A DNA stretch of 64,000 nucleotides from JALELF01 sp964473455 (GTDB taxonomy: Bacteria; Bacillota_I; Bacilli_A; RF39; UBA660): NCBI GenBank assembly GCA_964473455.1, contig CAYYQX010000003.1:1-64000 (forward strand), written 5' to 3'. Under the pieces are notes generated by a model. That model did not search any database. It worked only from the letters and a program-made list of their open reading frames with translations, and had not been told where the DNA came from. Positions 33,109-42,248 of the stretch are shown one piece after another (positions within the stretch are counted from its first letter, which is position 1; every line of letters begins with the position of its first letter). The translations under genes were made by a program, and so were the position numbers.

Positions 33109-35020
33109 TAGACATTATGATGAGAGTGATATTCAAGTTTTAGAGGGATTAGAGGCGGTAAGAAAACGCCCTGGAATGTACATAGGTACAACGGATGTTA
33201 AAGGACTGCACCATTTAGTTTGGGAAATAGTTGATAATTCTATTGATGAAGCGTTGGCGGGATATTGTCAAAACATTGAAATAACAATAAATAAAGACAA
33301 TTCAGTTACTGTAAAAGATGACGGAAGAGGAATACCTGTTGGAATTCACCAAAAAACAGGAATATCAACAGTAGAAACAGTATATACAATACTACACGCA
33401 GGAGGAAAATTTGGCGGAGGTGGGTATAAGGTGTCTGGTGGCCTACACGGGGTGGGAGCCAGCGTTGTAAATGCTTTATCCAGTTTTTTAACTGTTACGG
33501 TGTATAAAGACGAAAAAATATACGTGACTAAATTTGAAAACGGGGGCAAAATAGTCCAAAAGTTAACAGAAATAGGATCTTGCGAAAAAGAAAGAACAGG
33601 GACTTGGGTTACTTTTAAGCCGGATAGTTCTATTTTTGATACTGTGGAATTTAATTATGAATCATTGAAGGTTAGAATCAGAGAATTAGCTTTCTTAAAT
33701 AAAGGGTTAACTTTAACTCTAAGGGATGATAGAGATGGCGAGGATACAGTAGGGGAAAAATTTTCCTATGAAGGTGGACTTGCAGAATATATAAAATTTT
33801 TAAATAAAAATAAAACGGCAATACATGAAGAAGTGGTTTGTTTTGAGGGGAAAGAAGATGACGTTTCTTTAGAAATTGCGATGCAATATAATGATTCATA
33901 TATAGATAATATTTATTCTTTTGTTAATAATATTAATACGCATGACGGGGGAACACACGAAGAGGGAGCAAGAAGAGCCCTAACACGCGTGATAAACGCT
34001 TATGCTAAAAGGACTGGATTCATAAAAGAGAAAGATGAGCCTCTGACTGGAGACGATGTAAAAGAAGGACTTACTATGATAATTTCTTGTAAGCATCCAA
34101 ATCCTCAATTTGAAGGTCAAACAAAGGGAAGATTAGGAAACTCTGAAGTACGAAGAATTTCAGATAGTATTTTTTCTACCGGCTTTGATAGATTTTTATT
34201 AGAGCATCCAGAAGAAGCAAGAAAGATAATGGATAAAGTTGTTTTGGCAGCACGAGCAAGGATAGCAGCAAAGAAAGCTAGGGAATTAACAAGAAGAAAA
34301 AGTGATTTAGATATAGTTAATTTTGGTGGAAAATTAGTTGATTGTAAAGAAAAAAATCCTACCGTGTGTGAGCTCTTTTTGGTCGAAGGAGACTCAGCAG
34401 GAGGTTCAGCCATAAAAGGAAGAAACTCATTAACACAAGCGATTTTGCCCCTTAGAGGAAAAATATTAAATGTAGAAAAAGCGAGATTGGATAAAGCTCT
34501 TTCTAACGAAGAAATAAGAACAATTATAACAGCTTTTGGTACAGGAATAGGAAATGAGTTTAACTTAGAAAAATTGAGATATGACAAAATAATAATTATG
34601 ACAGATGCGGACGTAGATGGTGCGCATATCAGAGTATTATTACTAACACTGTTTTTTAGATTTTTTAAACCAATTGTAGAAGCAGGAAAAGTTTATGCGG
34701 CGCAGCCACCATTATTTTGCATTAAACATGGCAAAACAAATAAATATGTGTTAACCGAAGAAGAAAGAGCCGTTTATCTATCAACCTTAGGAAGCAATGC
34801 AAAATACGACATTGTACGTATGAAAGGTCTTGGAGAAATGGACGCAGAAGAACTTAACGAAACAACAATGGATATTAACAAAAGAATATTAAGAAAAATA
34901 ACCGTAGAGGATACAATTCTTGCGGACGAAGCGTTTAGTAGATTGATGGGCGAAGAAGTAGAACCAAGAAGAAAGTTTATAGAAGAAAAAGCCGGATACG
35001 TTACAAACCTTGATATATAG
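33101..35020 (+). CDS. gyrB: DNA gyrase subunit B
   Basis: ATPase subunit of gyrase, 639 residues. GHKL ATP site: EIVDNSIDEALAG, DDGRGIPVG, GGLHGVGASVVNA. TOPRIM: VEGDSAGGSA and DADVDGAHIR with the metal aspartates. C-terminus ends GYVTNLDI, the GyrB rather than ParE form. GGAGG is suitably placed in the recF 3' end. It precedes gyrA by 17 bases. Confidence 0.98.
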   Translation: MDNRHYDESDIQVLEGLEAVRKRPGMYIGTTDVKGLHHLVWEIVDNSIDEALAGYCQNIEITINKDNSVTVKDDGRGIPVGIHQKTGISTVETVYTILHAGGKFGGGGYKVSGGLHGVGASVVNALSSFLTVTVYKDEKIYVTKFENGGKIVQKLTEIGSCEKERTGTWVTFKPDSSIFDTVEFNYESLKVRIRELAFLNKGLTLTLRDDRDGEDTVGEKFSYEGGLAEYIKFLNKNKTAIHEEVVCFEGKEDDVSLEIAMQYNDSYIDNIYSFVNNINTHDGGTHEEGARRALTRVINAYAKRTGFIKEKDEPLTGDDVKEGLTMIISCKHPNPQFEGQTKGRLGNSEVRRISDSIFSTGFDRFLLEHPEEARKIMDKVVLAARARIAAKKARELTRRKSDLDIVNFGGKLVDCKEKNPTVCELFLVEGDSAGGSAIKGRNSLTQAILPLRGKILNVEKARLDKALSNEEIRTIITAFGTGIGNEFNLEKLRYDKIIIMTDADVDGAHIRVLLLTLFFRFFKPIVEAGKVYAAQPPLFCIKHGKTNKYVLTEEERAVYLSTLGSNAKYDIVRMKGLGEMDAEELNETTMDINKRILRKITVEDTILADEAFSRLMGEEVEPRRKFIEEKAGYVTNLDI

Positions 35021-35037
35021 GTAGGAGGACATAATAT

Positions 35038-37482
35038 ATGAACAATATAGACAGAGTAGAAGAAAATAATATAGTTAACGAAGTACAAGATTCTTTTTTA
35101 CAGTATTCAATGAGTGTAATCGTAGCTCGTGCACTTCCAGATCTAAGAGACGGATTAAAACCTGTTCATAGAAGAATTTTATATTCTATGTTTGAGTCTG
35201 GTTATACGCCAGATAAAAACCACAAAAAAAGTGCCAGAATAGTCGGAGATGTAATGGGAAAATATCACCCACATGGTGATTCCTCAATATATGAAGCTAT
35301 GGTTCGTATGGCCCAAGATTTTAGTTATAGATACATGCTAATAGATGGACATGGAAATTTTGGAAACATTGAGGGCTATGGTGCGGCAGCTATGAGATAT
35401 ACAGAATCAAGGCTTTCAAAAATATCGCTTGAACTATTAAGAGATATAAAAAAAGAAACGGTAACATTTGTAAAAAACTTTGATGAATCAGAGGAAGAAC
35501 CAGAAATACTACCTTCACGCTTTCCAAATATATTAGTTAATGGAACAATGGGAATTGCTGTTGGTATGGCAACAAACATCCCTCCTCATAATTTAGGAGA
35601 AGTAATTGATGGGTGTGTGGCATTTATAGATAATCCGGAAATTGATACACTAGGGCTTATGGAATACATAAAAGGGCCTGATTTTCCAACCGGCGGAATA
35701 ATTTTGGGAAATAGTGGAATTAAAACAGCTTATGAAACAGGGAGAGGGTCAATAACAATCAGAAGTAACGCTGTAATAGAAGAAAAAGCCGGGAAAACAG
35801 TAATTGTAATTTCTGAAGTGCCATATGGCGTAAATACCCATGATTTAAGAGACAAAGTTGCTGGATTAGTACATAATAAAGTAATTGAGGATATTGTTGA
35901 CTATCATACGGATTTAAAAAACGGATTAACAATAACAATAACTTTAAAAAAGGGCGCAAATGCACAAATTGTTTTAAATAATTTATATAAATATACTGAA
36001 TTACAAACAAGTTATGGAATAATTTTTTTAATGCTTGACAACAGGGTACCAAGAACATTGGGTTTAAAAGATATAATAACAAAATACATTGATTATCAAA
36101 AAGAGATAATTATTAAGAGAACAAGGTATGATTTAAACAAGGCCGAGCAAAGAGTTCACGTATTACAAGGACTAAGAATCGCCCTAAACAACATTGAAGA
36201 AGTTATAAAAACTATTAAATCTTCTAAATCAGACGTTGAAGCTAAAGAAAAAATGGCGCAAAGATTCGAACTAACAGAAATACAATCAGAAGCAATTTTG
36301 GAAATGAAATTTCGCCGTTTAACTGGATTAGAAAAAGAAAAAATAGAAGAGGAATTAAAGGATTTAATAGAAAAAGTTGCATTTTATACAGAACTTTTAG
36401 GTTCAAATGAAAAGATAATGAGTACGATAAGAGAAGAACTTCTTGAAATTAGAGAAAAATATAGTGACAAGAGAAGAACGGTAATTGATACAACAAACAT
36501 AGAATATTTAGAAGACGAGTCGTTAATCTCCGAAGAAAACATTATAGTAACACTTACTAATAACGGTTATATTAAAAGGATTAACTGTGATGTTTATAAG
36601 TCACAAAACAGAGGTGGCGTGGGTGTAAAAGGAATAACAACAAATGAAGAAGACTATGTTGAAAAAATAATATCAATGACAACACACGAATATTTGTTAA
36701 TTTTTACAAACAAGGGAAAGGTATATAGAATAAAAGGATATGAAGTTCCAAATTATGGAAGACAAGCAAAGGGATTGCCAATTGTAAATTTATTACCTTT
36801 TGAAAAAGATGAACAAGTGAAAGACATAATTAAATTGTCAAAAGAAAAGGATGAGGCATTTATTGTATTTTGTACGCAAAACGGGCTAATAAAAAAAACA
36901 AGTCTTTCTGAGTTTGACAGTATTAGGAAAAACGGTAAAAAAGCCATAACATTAAAAGAAGATGATTCGCTTGTTGCCGTGAGAAAAAGTTTGGGAAATA
37001 AAGAAATAATGATTGCCGCATCAAATGGGCAAATAGTAAAATTTTTAGAAGAAGAACTTAGAGATCTTGGACGCAGTGCGTCGGGAGTAAAAGGTATAAA
37101 TCTTAAGTCTGGTGAAAAAGTTGTTGGTATGGAAATCGTTGAAGCAGAGAAGAAAATTCTTGTTATAACAGAAAACGGTTATGGAAAACAATCAAACACT
37201 GAAGAATATAGGCAAACGCATCGAGGCAGCAGAGGGGTTAAAGGGCTTAATGTAACAGAAAAAAACGGGAAGCTTATATCATTTAAGATGGTTGAGCCAA
37301 AAGAAGACTTAATCATAAGCACAAACACTGGAATGATTATAAGAATTCCAGTTGAAATGGTTTCATCAACAAGTAGAGTTACACAAGGAGTTAGACTAAT
37401 TAATTTAAAAGAAAATCAAAAAGTAGCTACAATAACTGTTGTTGATAGCGAAGAAGATGTTTCACGTGAAACATGTGATTGA
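35038..37482 (+). CDS. gyrA: DNA gyrase subunit A
   Basis: DNA-cleaving subunit of gyrase, 814 residues. Catalytic tyrosine in AAMRYTESRLSK, quinolone-region HPHGDSSIYEAMVRMAQDFS (Ser and Glu present, so susceptible type), and six C-terminal beta-pinwheel blades. The GyrA box reads QNRGGVG instead of QRRGGKG. The last codons (DVSRETC) encode a perfect parS site on the DNA level, and the TGA stop overlaps the -35 of the SRP RNA promoter. GyrA rather than ParC by location and by retention of a box. Confidence 0.97.
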   Translation: MNNIDRVEENNIVNEVQDSFLQYSMSVIVARALPDLRDGLKPVHRRILYSMFESGYTPDKNHKKSARIVGDVMGKYHPHGDSSIYEAMVRMAQDFSYRYMLIDGHGNFGNIEGYGAAAMRYTESRLSKISLELLRDIKKETVTFVKNFDESEEEPEILPSRFPNILVNGTMGIAVGMATNIPPHNLGEVIDGCVAFIDNPEIDTLGLMEYIKGPDFPTGGIILGNSGIKTAYETGRGSITIRSNAVIEEKAGKTVIVISEVPYGVNTHDLRDKVAGLVHNKVIEDIVDYHTDLKNGLTITITLKKGANAQIVLNNLYKYTELQTSYGIIFLMLDNRVPRTLGLKDIITKYIDYQKEIIIKRTRYDLNKAEQRVHVLQGLRIALNNIEEVIKTIKSSKSDVEAKEKMAQRFELTEIQSEAILEMKFRRLTGLEKEKIEEELKDLIEKVAFYTELLGSNEKIMSTIREELLEIREKYSDKRRTVIDTTNIEYLEDESLISEENIIVTLTNNGYIKRINCDVYKSQNRGGVGVKGITTNEEDYVEKIISMTTHEYLLIFTNKGKVYRIKGYEVPNYGRQAKGLPIVNLLPFEKDEQVKDIIKLSKEKDEAFIVFCTQNGLIKKTSLSEFDSIRKNGKKAITLKEDDSLVAVRKSLGNKEIMIAASNGQIVKFLEEELRDLGRSASGVKGINLKSGEKVVGMEIVEAEKKILVITENGYGKQSNTEEYRQTHRGSRGVKGLNVTEKNGKLISFKMVEPKEDLIISTNTGMIIRIPVEMVSSTSRVTQGVRLINLKENQKVATITVVDSEEDVSRETCD
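37458..37473. other. parS: parS site 1 (in the gyrA 3' end)
   Basis: TGTTTCACGTGAAACA is a perfect 16-base palindrome and fits the Bacillus parS consensus TGTTNCACGTGAAACA. It lies fully within the coding sequence of gyrA and about 7.5 kb from the dnaA boxes. ParB and ParA are encoded at the left end of the window. Confidence 0.92.
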
Positions 37483-37507
37483 TTAATAAGAACAAATATA
37501 TTATTAT
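37479..37507 (+). promoter_or_regulatory. Promoter of the SRP RNA
   Basis: TTGATT (37479-37484), 17-base spacer, TATTAT (37502-37507). Predicted start about 37514 agrees with the first base of the SRP RNA closing stem. The -35 overlaps the gyrA stop. Confidence 0.75.
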
Positions 37508-37513
37508 TATTTT

Positions 37514-37590
37514 GCACAGTGATTATATTTGAACCAAGTCAGGACTGGAAAGTAGCAGCTTTAAAAATTAATAATCATGTGTGCTTTTTT
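37514..37590 (+). ncRNA. ffs: Small signal recognition particle RNA (4.5S-type)
   Basis: The apical domain is clear: GTCAGGACTGGAAAGTAGCAGC holds the helix-8 internal-loop sequences (GTCAGG and AGCAGC) and a GGAA tetraloop closed by ACT/AGT. The outer stem pairs GCACA-GTGATTAT (37514-37526) with ATAATCA-TGTGTGC (37571-37584), followed by a run of T as terminator. About 71 nt, so the short form found in Mollicutes-like and Gram-negative bacteria, without the Alu domain of Bacillus 6S-size SRP RNA. It binds Ffh for co-translational membrane targeting. Confidence 0.9.
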
Positions 37591-37592
37591 TA

Positions 37593-37608
37593 TGTTTCAC
37601 GTGAAACA
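37593..37608. other. parS: parS site 2 (between ffs and tadA)
   Basis: A second perfect TGTTTCACGTGAAACA, 135 bp from the first, starting just after the SRP RNA terminator T-run. The outer flank also continues the palindrome by one base on each side. Confidence 0.92.
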
Positions 37609-37624
37609 TAGGTAAGGGGAAAGA

Positions 37625-38062
37625 ATGGAAGAAAAATTTATTAAAGAAGCGATAAATCAAGCAAAGAAGGGCTATAATGAAAACGAAATTCCGGTTGGCT
37701 GTGTTATTGCTGAAAACAATAAAATAATTGCCAGGGGATTTAATAAAAGTAATAAACTAAAAAACCCACTTAAACATGCGGAATTAATAACTATAGAAAA
37801 GGCGTGTCACAGGAAAAAGAGTAAATATTTAACAAATTGTACTATATATATAACTTCTGAGCCTTGTGTTATGTGTATAGGGGCAATTGCTCAAGCCAAA
37901 ATTAAAAAAGTGGTTTTTTTGCTAGAAAATGAAAAGTTTGGATTTTCAAAAAACCTAAATAATTCAAAAATAATAATGAATCATAAAATTGAGATAACGA
38001 AAAGAGAATGTGGTGAAGAAATTTTGGTGATGTTGAAAAGTTTTTTTAAAAACAAAAGATAA
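37625..38062 (+). CDS. tadA: tRNA-specific adenosine deaminase TadA
   Basis: Zinc deaminase converting A34 to inosine in tRNA-Arg(ACG). 145 residues. HAE zinc/proton-shuttle motif in KHAELITIE and PCVMC zinc ligands in SEPCVMCIGAI; the typical tail FFKNKR. Neighbour of dnaX and SRP RNA, as in Bacillus (tadA-scr-dnaX order varies). RBS AAGGGGAAAG lies right after parS site 2. Confidence 0.95.
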   Translation: MEEKFIKEAINQAKKGYNENEIPVGCVIAENNKIIARGFNKSNKLKNPLKHAELITIEKACHRKKSKYLTNCTIYITSEPCVMCIGAIAQAKIKKVVFLLENEKFGFSKNLNNSKIIMNHKIEITKRECGEEILVMLKSFFKNKR

Positions 38063-38065
38063 AAA

Positions 38066-38074
38066 TGTTATAAT
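38066..38074 (+). promoter_or_regulatory. Extended -10 promoter of dnaX
   Basis: TGT followed by TATAAT (38069-38074) just after the tadA stop, 20 bases before the dnaX ATG. No good -35 (TTAAAA at the right distance), so it would depend on the extended -10. Confidence 0.5.
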
Positions 38075-38094
38075 AAAAGATAGTTGGTGATAAT

Positions 38095-39642
38095 ATGTAT
38101 CAAGCGTTATATAGAAAATACAGGCCAAAAAATTTTGAAGAAATTGTAGGCCAGGACGTTATTATTAAAACAATAACAGGAGCAATAATTAACAATAAGG
38201 TTTCGCATGCTTATTTGTTTTCTGGGCCAAGAGGAACAGGAAAAACAAGTGTTGCAAAAATAATCGCGAAAGCTATAAATTGTGAAGACAAAGAGAAGGC
38301 TAGTCCGTGCGGCAATTGCGTAGTATGTACGCAAATTCAAGAAGACATAATAGAAATAGACGCCGCATCTAATAATGGAGTGGATGAAATAAGAGAATTA
38401 AAAAGCAAAGTAAACTTTACTCCTTCTTTTGGGAAATATAAGGTTTACATAATAGATGAAGTTCATATGCTTACAACAAATGCATTTAATGCTCTTTTAA
38501 AGGTTTTGGAAGAACCACCAAAATATGTGGTATTTATTTTAGCTACGACAGAACCTCAAAAAATTCCACTTACAATAATGTCAAGATGTCAGCACTTTGC
38601 TTTTAAAAGAGTGGGGAATCAAAGCTTAAAGAAGAAGTTAAAAGAAATAATAGAGACTGAGAAGTTATCTATAGAAGAAGATGCTATAGATGAAATAGTC
38701 GAAGCATCAACTGGCGGAGTAAGAGATGCAATTAACTTATTAGATCAAGCAATTTCATATACAAATCAAAAAGTAACAAAAGCCGACATATTTGAACTTT
38801 GCGGAACGATATCAAAAAAAGAAACAAGTCACTTTTTTGAACTTTTATTTAATGAAAATATCGAAGAGGTTTTAAAATTTATTGAGAAACAAGAAGAAAA
38901 TGGGAAAAATTTTATTACTTTAACAAATAAGTTTGTTTCATATATAAGAGATTTATTGGTTTATTTAAAGGCACCAAAGTGTTTTACAGAAAAAGAAGAA
39001 GAAACTAGCGAATATAAAAAACTAACAGAAATCGTTAAAGAAGAAAAGTTATTAAAAGTGGCAGGCACACTTAATGCAGCGCTTTATGAAATGAGATTAT
39101 CAATTTCTCAAAAAACCACTTTGGAATTGGCGTTAATCAGCTTATGTGAGACTCCAAGAAACGAGAAAAAAATAATAGAAGCAGAGGAACCAAAAAGCAA
39201 ATTAACCAAAGAGGGAAAAGAAGAAAAACTCAAAGTAATTAGAATTAATAACGCACTGGCGCAATTTGACAAAAATGTTACAGCTAAAATAAAAGAAGAT
39301 ATCAAAAAAGTAAAACCTTTTCTTTTAAATACAAAGTATAGTCGTTTTGTTTCTTTAATTTTAGACGGCGAGCTAAAGGCAGCAAGTAATGAATATATTG
39401 TTTTTATGTATAAAAATCAAAAAGACGCAGACCTTTTTAACAACAATATAAAAAAAGTAGAAGAAATAATTGAAAAAGCAATAAGCAAATATAAAGTTAT
39501 TGCGGTTGATAAAAAAGAGTGGGAAATAATTAAAAACGATTTTAATTTGAAAAAGAAGAAATATGTGTATGAAAAGGAGCTGCCAGAAGAAAACGGCGAT
39601 AAAGTCGAGGAACTGTTCGAAGAAATAATAGAATACAAATAG
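38095..39642 (+). CDS. dnaX: DNA polymerase III gamma/tau subunit DnaX
   Basis: Clamp-loader ATPase. 515 residues. N-terminal YRKYRPKNFEEIVGQ, Walker A GPRGTGKTSVAK, four-Cys zinc knuckle (CEDKEKASPCGNCVVC), Walker B IIDEVHML, SRC motif MSRCQHF. Domain III is present; the C-terminal tau-like part after about residue 350 is Lys/Glu-rich and divergent, ending VEELFEEIIEYK. First gene of the dnaX-ybaB-recR set conserved in most bacteria. Confidence 0.97.
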   Translation: MYQALYRKYRPKNFEEIVGQDVIIKTITGAIINNKVSHAYLFSGPRGTGKTSVAKIIAKAINCEDKEKASPCGNCVVCTQIQEDIIEIDAASNNGVDEIRELKSKVNFTPSFGKYKVYIIDEVHMLTTNAFNALLKVLEEPPKYVVFILATTEPQKIPLTIMSRCQHFAFKRVGNQSLKKKLKEIIETEKLSIEEDAIDEIVEASTGGVRDAINLLDQAISYTNQKVTKADIFELCGTISKKETSHFFELLFNENIEEVLKFIEKQEENGKNFITLTNKFVSYIRDLLVYLKAPKCFTEKEEETSEYKKLTEIVKEEKLLKVAGTLNAALYEMRLSISQKTTLELALISLCETPRNEKKIIEAEEPKSKLTKEGKEEKLKVIRINNALAQFDKNVTAKIKEDIKKVKPFLLNTKYSRFVSLILDGELKAASNEYIVFMYKNQKDADLFNNNIKKVEEIIEKAISKYKVIAVDKKEWEIIKNDFNLKKKKYVYEKELPEENGDKVEELFEEIIEYK

Positions 39643-39655
39643 GAGGTAAAAGAGT

Positions 39656-39943
39656 ATGAATATGCAAGAAATGCTTAGGCAGGCACAAACAATTCAAAAA
39701 GAGATGTTAAAGGAAAAACAAGCAATAGATCAAAATATATATGAAACAACTAAAGGCCCTGTAACTGTTAAAACTAAGGGGACAAAAGAGGTTTTAGAGG
39801 TAAAAATAGTAAGCATGGAAGAAGAGAAGGAAATAATAGAAGATTTGTTGGTTGTTGCTATTAATGAAAATAATAAAAAAATAGATGAAGAAGTAGAAAA
39901 AAAATTAGGGAAGTATACCAAGGGTATGCCCGGGCTACTATAA
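39656..39943 (+). CDS. ybaB: YbaB/EbfC nucleoid-associated protein
   Basis: Small DNA-binding dimer encoded between dnaX and recR nearly everywhere. 95 residues (93 if the second Met, MQEMLRQAQ, is used; AGGAGGTAAAAG favours the first). Family features: MLRQAQTIQKEM, the central beta-sheet VTVKTKGTKEVLEVKI, and a C-terminal GMPGLL, the KxxxGMPGL(L/M) signature. Its stop shares a base with the recR ATG (TAATG). Confidence 0.94.
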   Translation: MNMQEMLRQAQTIQKEMLKEKQAIDQNIYETTKGPVTVKTKGTKEVLEVKIVSMEEEKEIIEDLLVVAINENNKKIDEEVEKKLGKYTKGMPGLL

Positions 39944-40542
39944 TGAATTATCCAAAAACGATAAACAATTTAATAGAATCTTTTAAAGCTTTACCAGGTA
40001 TTGGAAGCAAAACAGCAGAAAGATTAGCTCTTTCGGTTTTAAATCTCGAAGATGAAACAATTGCTCTTTTTTCTGAATCTTTAAATAACATAAAAACAAA
40101 AATAAAAAGATGTACTGTTTGTAACAACATTACAGAAGATGAGACGTGTGAAATATGTCAAAACAAAAATAGAAATAAAAAAATAATTTGTGTTGTGGAT
40201 GAAGTGAAAAGCGTTGTTTTATTTGAAAAGTTGGGTTCATATAACGGATTATATCACGTGTTAACTGGGCTGATTTCCCCTTTAGAAGGAATTAACCCGG
40301 AAGATATAAACATTAAAGACTTGGTAAAAAGAATAGAAAAAGAAAAGACGGAAGAAATAATAATAGCTGTGAAGCCAACAATCGAGGGAGAAACAACTAG
40401 CTTATATATTTCTAAAATACTAGAGAATAAAAATGTAAAGGTGACAAGAATAGCTCACGGAATCCCTCTAGGAGCAGATATAGAATATATAGATGCATTA
40501 ACTTTAGAAATGGCTTTAGAAAACAGAGTGGAATTTAAATAG
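39943..40542 (+). CDS. recR: Recombination protein RecR
   Basis: Ring-forming partner of RecF/RecO in gap repair. 199 residues. Helix-hairpin-helix LPGIGSKTAERLAL, zinc finger CTVCNNITEDETCEIC, TOPRIM CVVDEVKSVVLFEK, and the C-terminal Walker-B-like region VTRIAHGIPLGADIEYID. Translation is coupled to ybaB. Confidence 0.97.
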   Translation: MNYPKTINNLIESFKALPGIGSKTAERLALSVLNLEDETIALFSESLNNIKTKIKRCTVCNNITEDETCEICQNKNRNKKIICVVDEVKSVVLFEKLGSYNGLYHVLTGLISPLEGINPEDINIKDLVKRIEKEKTEEIIIAVKPTIEGETTSLYISKILENKNVKVTRIAHGIPLGADIEYIDALTLEMALENRVEFK

Positions 40543-40549
40543 AGGTGTT

Positions 40550-41467
40550 ATGTTAGAAGATTATGAATCAGATCAAAAGCAAGCGGTTATGTTTGTAAAA
40601 AAAATGATTGAAAACCATAAAATATCGCATGCTTATATAATTGAAGCAAATGAATATTCTAAGGCTTTTGATTTTGCATTATCTTTTGCAAAAGCAATTC
40701 TATGTCCATTTAACTATTTTAACAATAAGCAGTGCAAAGAGTGTAGACAATGTGAAAAGATTGAAAATGGTGTCTCTTTGGAAGTTAAAATAATTACTCC
40801 GGAAGATGTGTGGATAAAAAAGCAGCAGTTAGATGAGCTACAAAAGGATTTTAATAAGACTTCAATTAACGGAAATAAGAAGATATATATAGTAAATAGG
40901 GCTGAAAAGCTGAATGCTTCTTCGTCAAACTCTATGTTAAAGTTTTTAGAAGATCCACCAGAAAAGGTTATAGCTATTTTGGTAGCAGACAAATCGGCAA
41001 ATCTTCTTTCAACAATAGTTTCTCGCTGTCAGGTTGTTTTACTAAAAAATAATGAAGGAAATCAATTAAAAAGTTTAGAAAAAACATATTCTTTTGATGA
41101 TTATCAAGAAAAAATAAAAAACGCAATTGAATTTTTAAATAAAATAGAACAAGATATAGAAAAAACATATATAACGATAAAAAAAGAATTTTTTAATTTA
41201 TTTTCAGACCGAGAGCAAATACTTTTTTGTCTAGATGTTATGCTTCTATTTTATATTGAAGCATTAAATGAAAAATGTAATATTAAAAACAATCAATTTA
41301 ACAAATTTCAAGAGATTAAAGAAAAATTTTTAGCTCAAAACAGTATAAGCAGTATAAGTAAAAAAATAAAAATAATTGAAAAAACAAAAAGAGTTGTGGA
41401 ACAAAATACAAACTTATCTTTATCTATTGACAAATTTTTTATTGAAATGAGGAGTAAAAATGATTGA
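40550..41467 (+). CDS. holB: DNA polymerase III delta' subunit HolB
   Basis: Clamp-loader stator. 305 residues. The N-terminal KMIENHKISHAYIIEA aligns with delta' VGQ-type region; a four-Cys zinc module (CPFNYFNNKQCKECRQC) is kept; the P-loop is degenerate as expected; NSMLKFLEDPPE and the SRC motif VSRCQVV are diagnostic. tmk and yaaQ, usual Bacillus neighbours upstream, are absent; recR precedes it by seven bases. It overlaps yaaT by eight bases. Confidence 0.93.
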   Translation: MLEDYESDQKQAVMFVKKMIENHKISHAYIIEANEYSKAFDFALSFAKAILCPFNYFNNKQCKECRQCEKIENGVSLEVKIITPEDVWIKKQQLDELQKDFNKTSINGNKKIYIVNRAEKLNASSSNSMLKFLEDPPEKVIAILVADKSANLLSTIVSRCQVVLLKNNEGNQLKSLEKTYSFDDYQEKIKNAIEFLNKIEQDIEKTYITIKKEFFNLFSDREQILFCLDVMLLFYIEALNEKCNIKNNQFNKFQEIKEKFLAQNSISSISKKIKIIEKTKRVVEQNTNLSLSIDKFFIEMRSKND

Positions 41468-42248
41468 AGTTGTTGGAATAGCTTTTAATGGCAAAGGAAG
41501 GCAATATTATTTTTTGACAAACGGAAAAGAAATTTTGCAAAAAGGTGCGAGTGTAATTGTAGAAACTGAAAAGGGTTTACAATTTGGAACCGTTGTGGCA
41601 GAAGCTTTTAATATTAAACAAGAAGAAATAAGGTCGGAATTAAAAAGTGTATTAAGAGAGGCTAATAAAAAAGACATTGAAACTCATGAAAAAAATTTGG
41701 TTGAAGCAAGAGAAGCAATGAGAAAATGCAAAGGATTAATAGAAGAGCTTGATTTAAAAATGCTTGTTGTTGATGCTTATTTTACTTTTGATAAAAAACA
41801 ATTGGTATTTAAATTTCTTTCAGACGATAGAGTGGATTTCAGAGAGCTAGTAAAAAAATTAGCAGTAACCTATAAAACAAGGATTGAACTTAGACAAATT
41901 GGGGTAAGAGATAAGGCTAAAGAAATTGGTGGAATCGCTCTATGTGGGAAAGAATTTTGTTGCAAAGCAATGAATACTGATTTTGATTCTATTTCGATTA
42001 ACATGGCAAAAAATCAAAATATTTCTCTTAATCCAAATAAAATAAATGGCGCTTGTGGGAGACTACTATGTTGTTTACGTTATGAGGATGACTTGTATAA
42101 GGCAAACAGAAAAAATCTTCCAAAAATAGGGGATAGAGTTAAAACTCCCAAAGGAATGGGGAAGGTTGTTGCGTTAGATGTATTAAGACAAACATATAAA
42201 GTAGATATTATGGATGTTGGCATATTGGAAATGTCCGATGAAAGTTAA
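41460..42248 (+). CDS. ricT: YaaT/RicT PSP1-domain protein
   Basis: In Bacillus forms the iron-sulfur RicA-RicF-RicT complex that tunes RNase Y and is needed for competence, sporulation and biofilms. 262 residues. The PSP1 domain covers about 1-190 (FLSDDRVDFRELVKKLA, RIELRQIGVRDKAKEIGG) and the clustered cysteines CGKEFCC and CGRLLCC are kept, as iron-sulfur ligands. It lies between holB and yabB, as in Bacillus, but yabA, which normally follows and restrains DnaA, is missing. Confidence 0.93.
   Translation: MIEVVGIAFNGKGRQYYFLTNGKEILQKGASVIVETEKGLQFGTVVAEAFNIKQEEIRSELKSVLREANKKDIETHEKNLVEAREAMRKCKGLIEELDLKMLVVDAYFTFDKKQLVFKFLSDDRVDFRELVKKLAVTYKTRIELRQIGVRDKAKEIGGIALCGKEFCCKAMNTDFDSISINMAKNQNISLNPNKINGACGRLLCCLRYEDDLYKANRKNLPKIGDRVKTPKGMGKVVALDVLRQTYKVDIMDVGILEMSDES

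Noticed and set aside
37483..37624. The intergenic region after gyrA as a small peptide gene or riboswitch
   Set aside because: The SRP RNA motifs GTCAGG, GGAA loop and AGCAGC with a closing stem and terminator explain it fully; no open frame of note.
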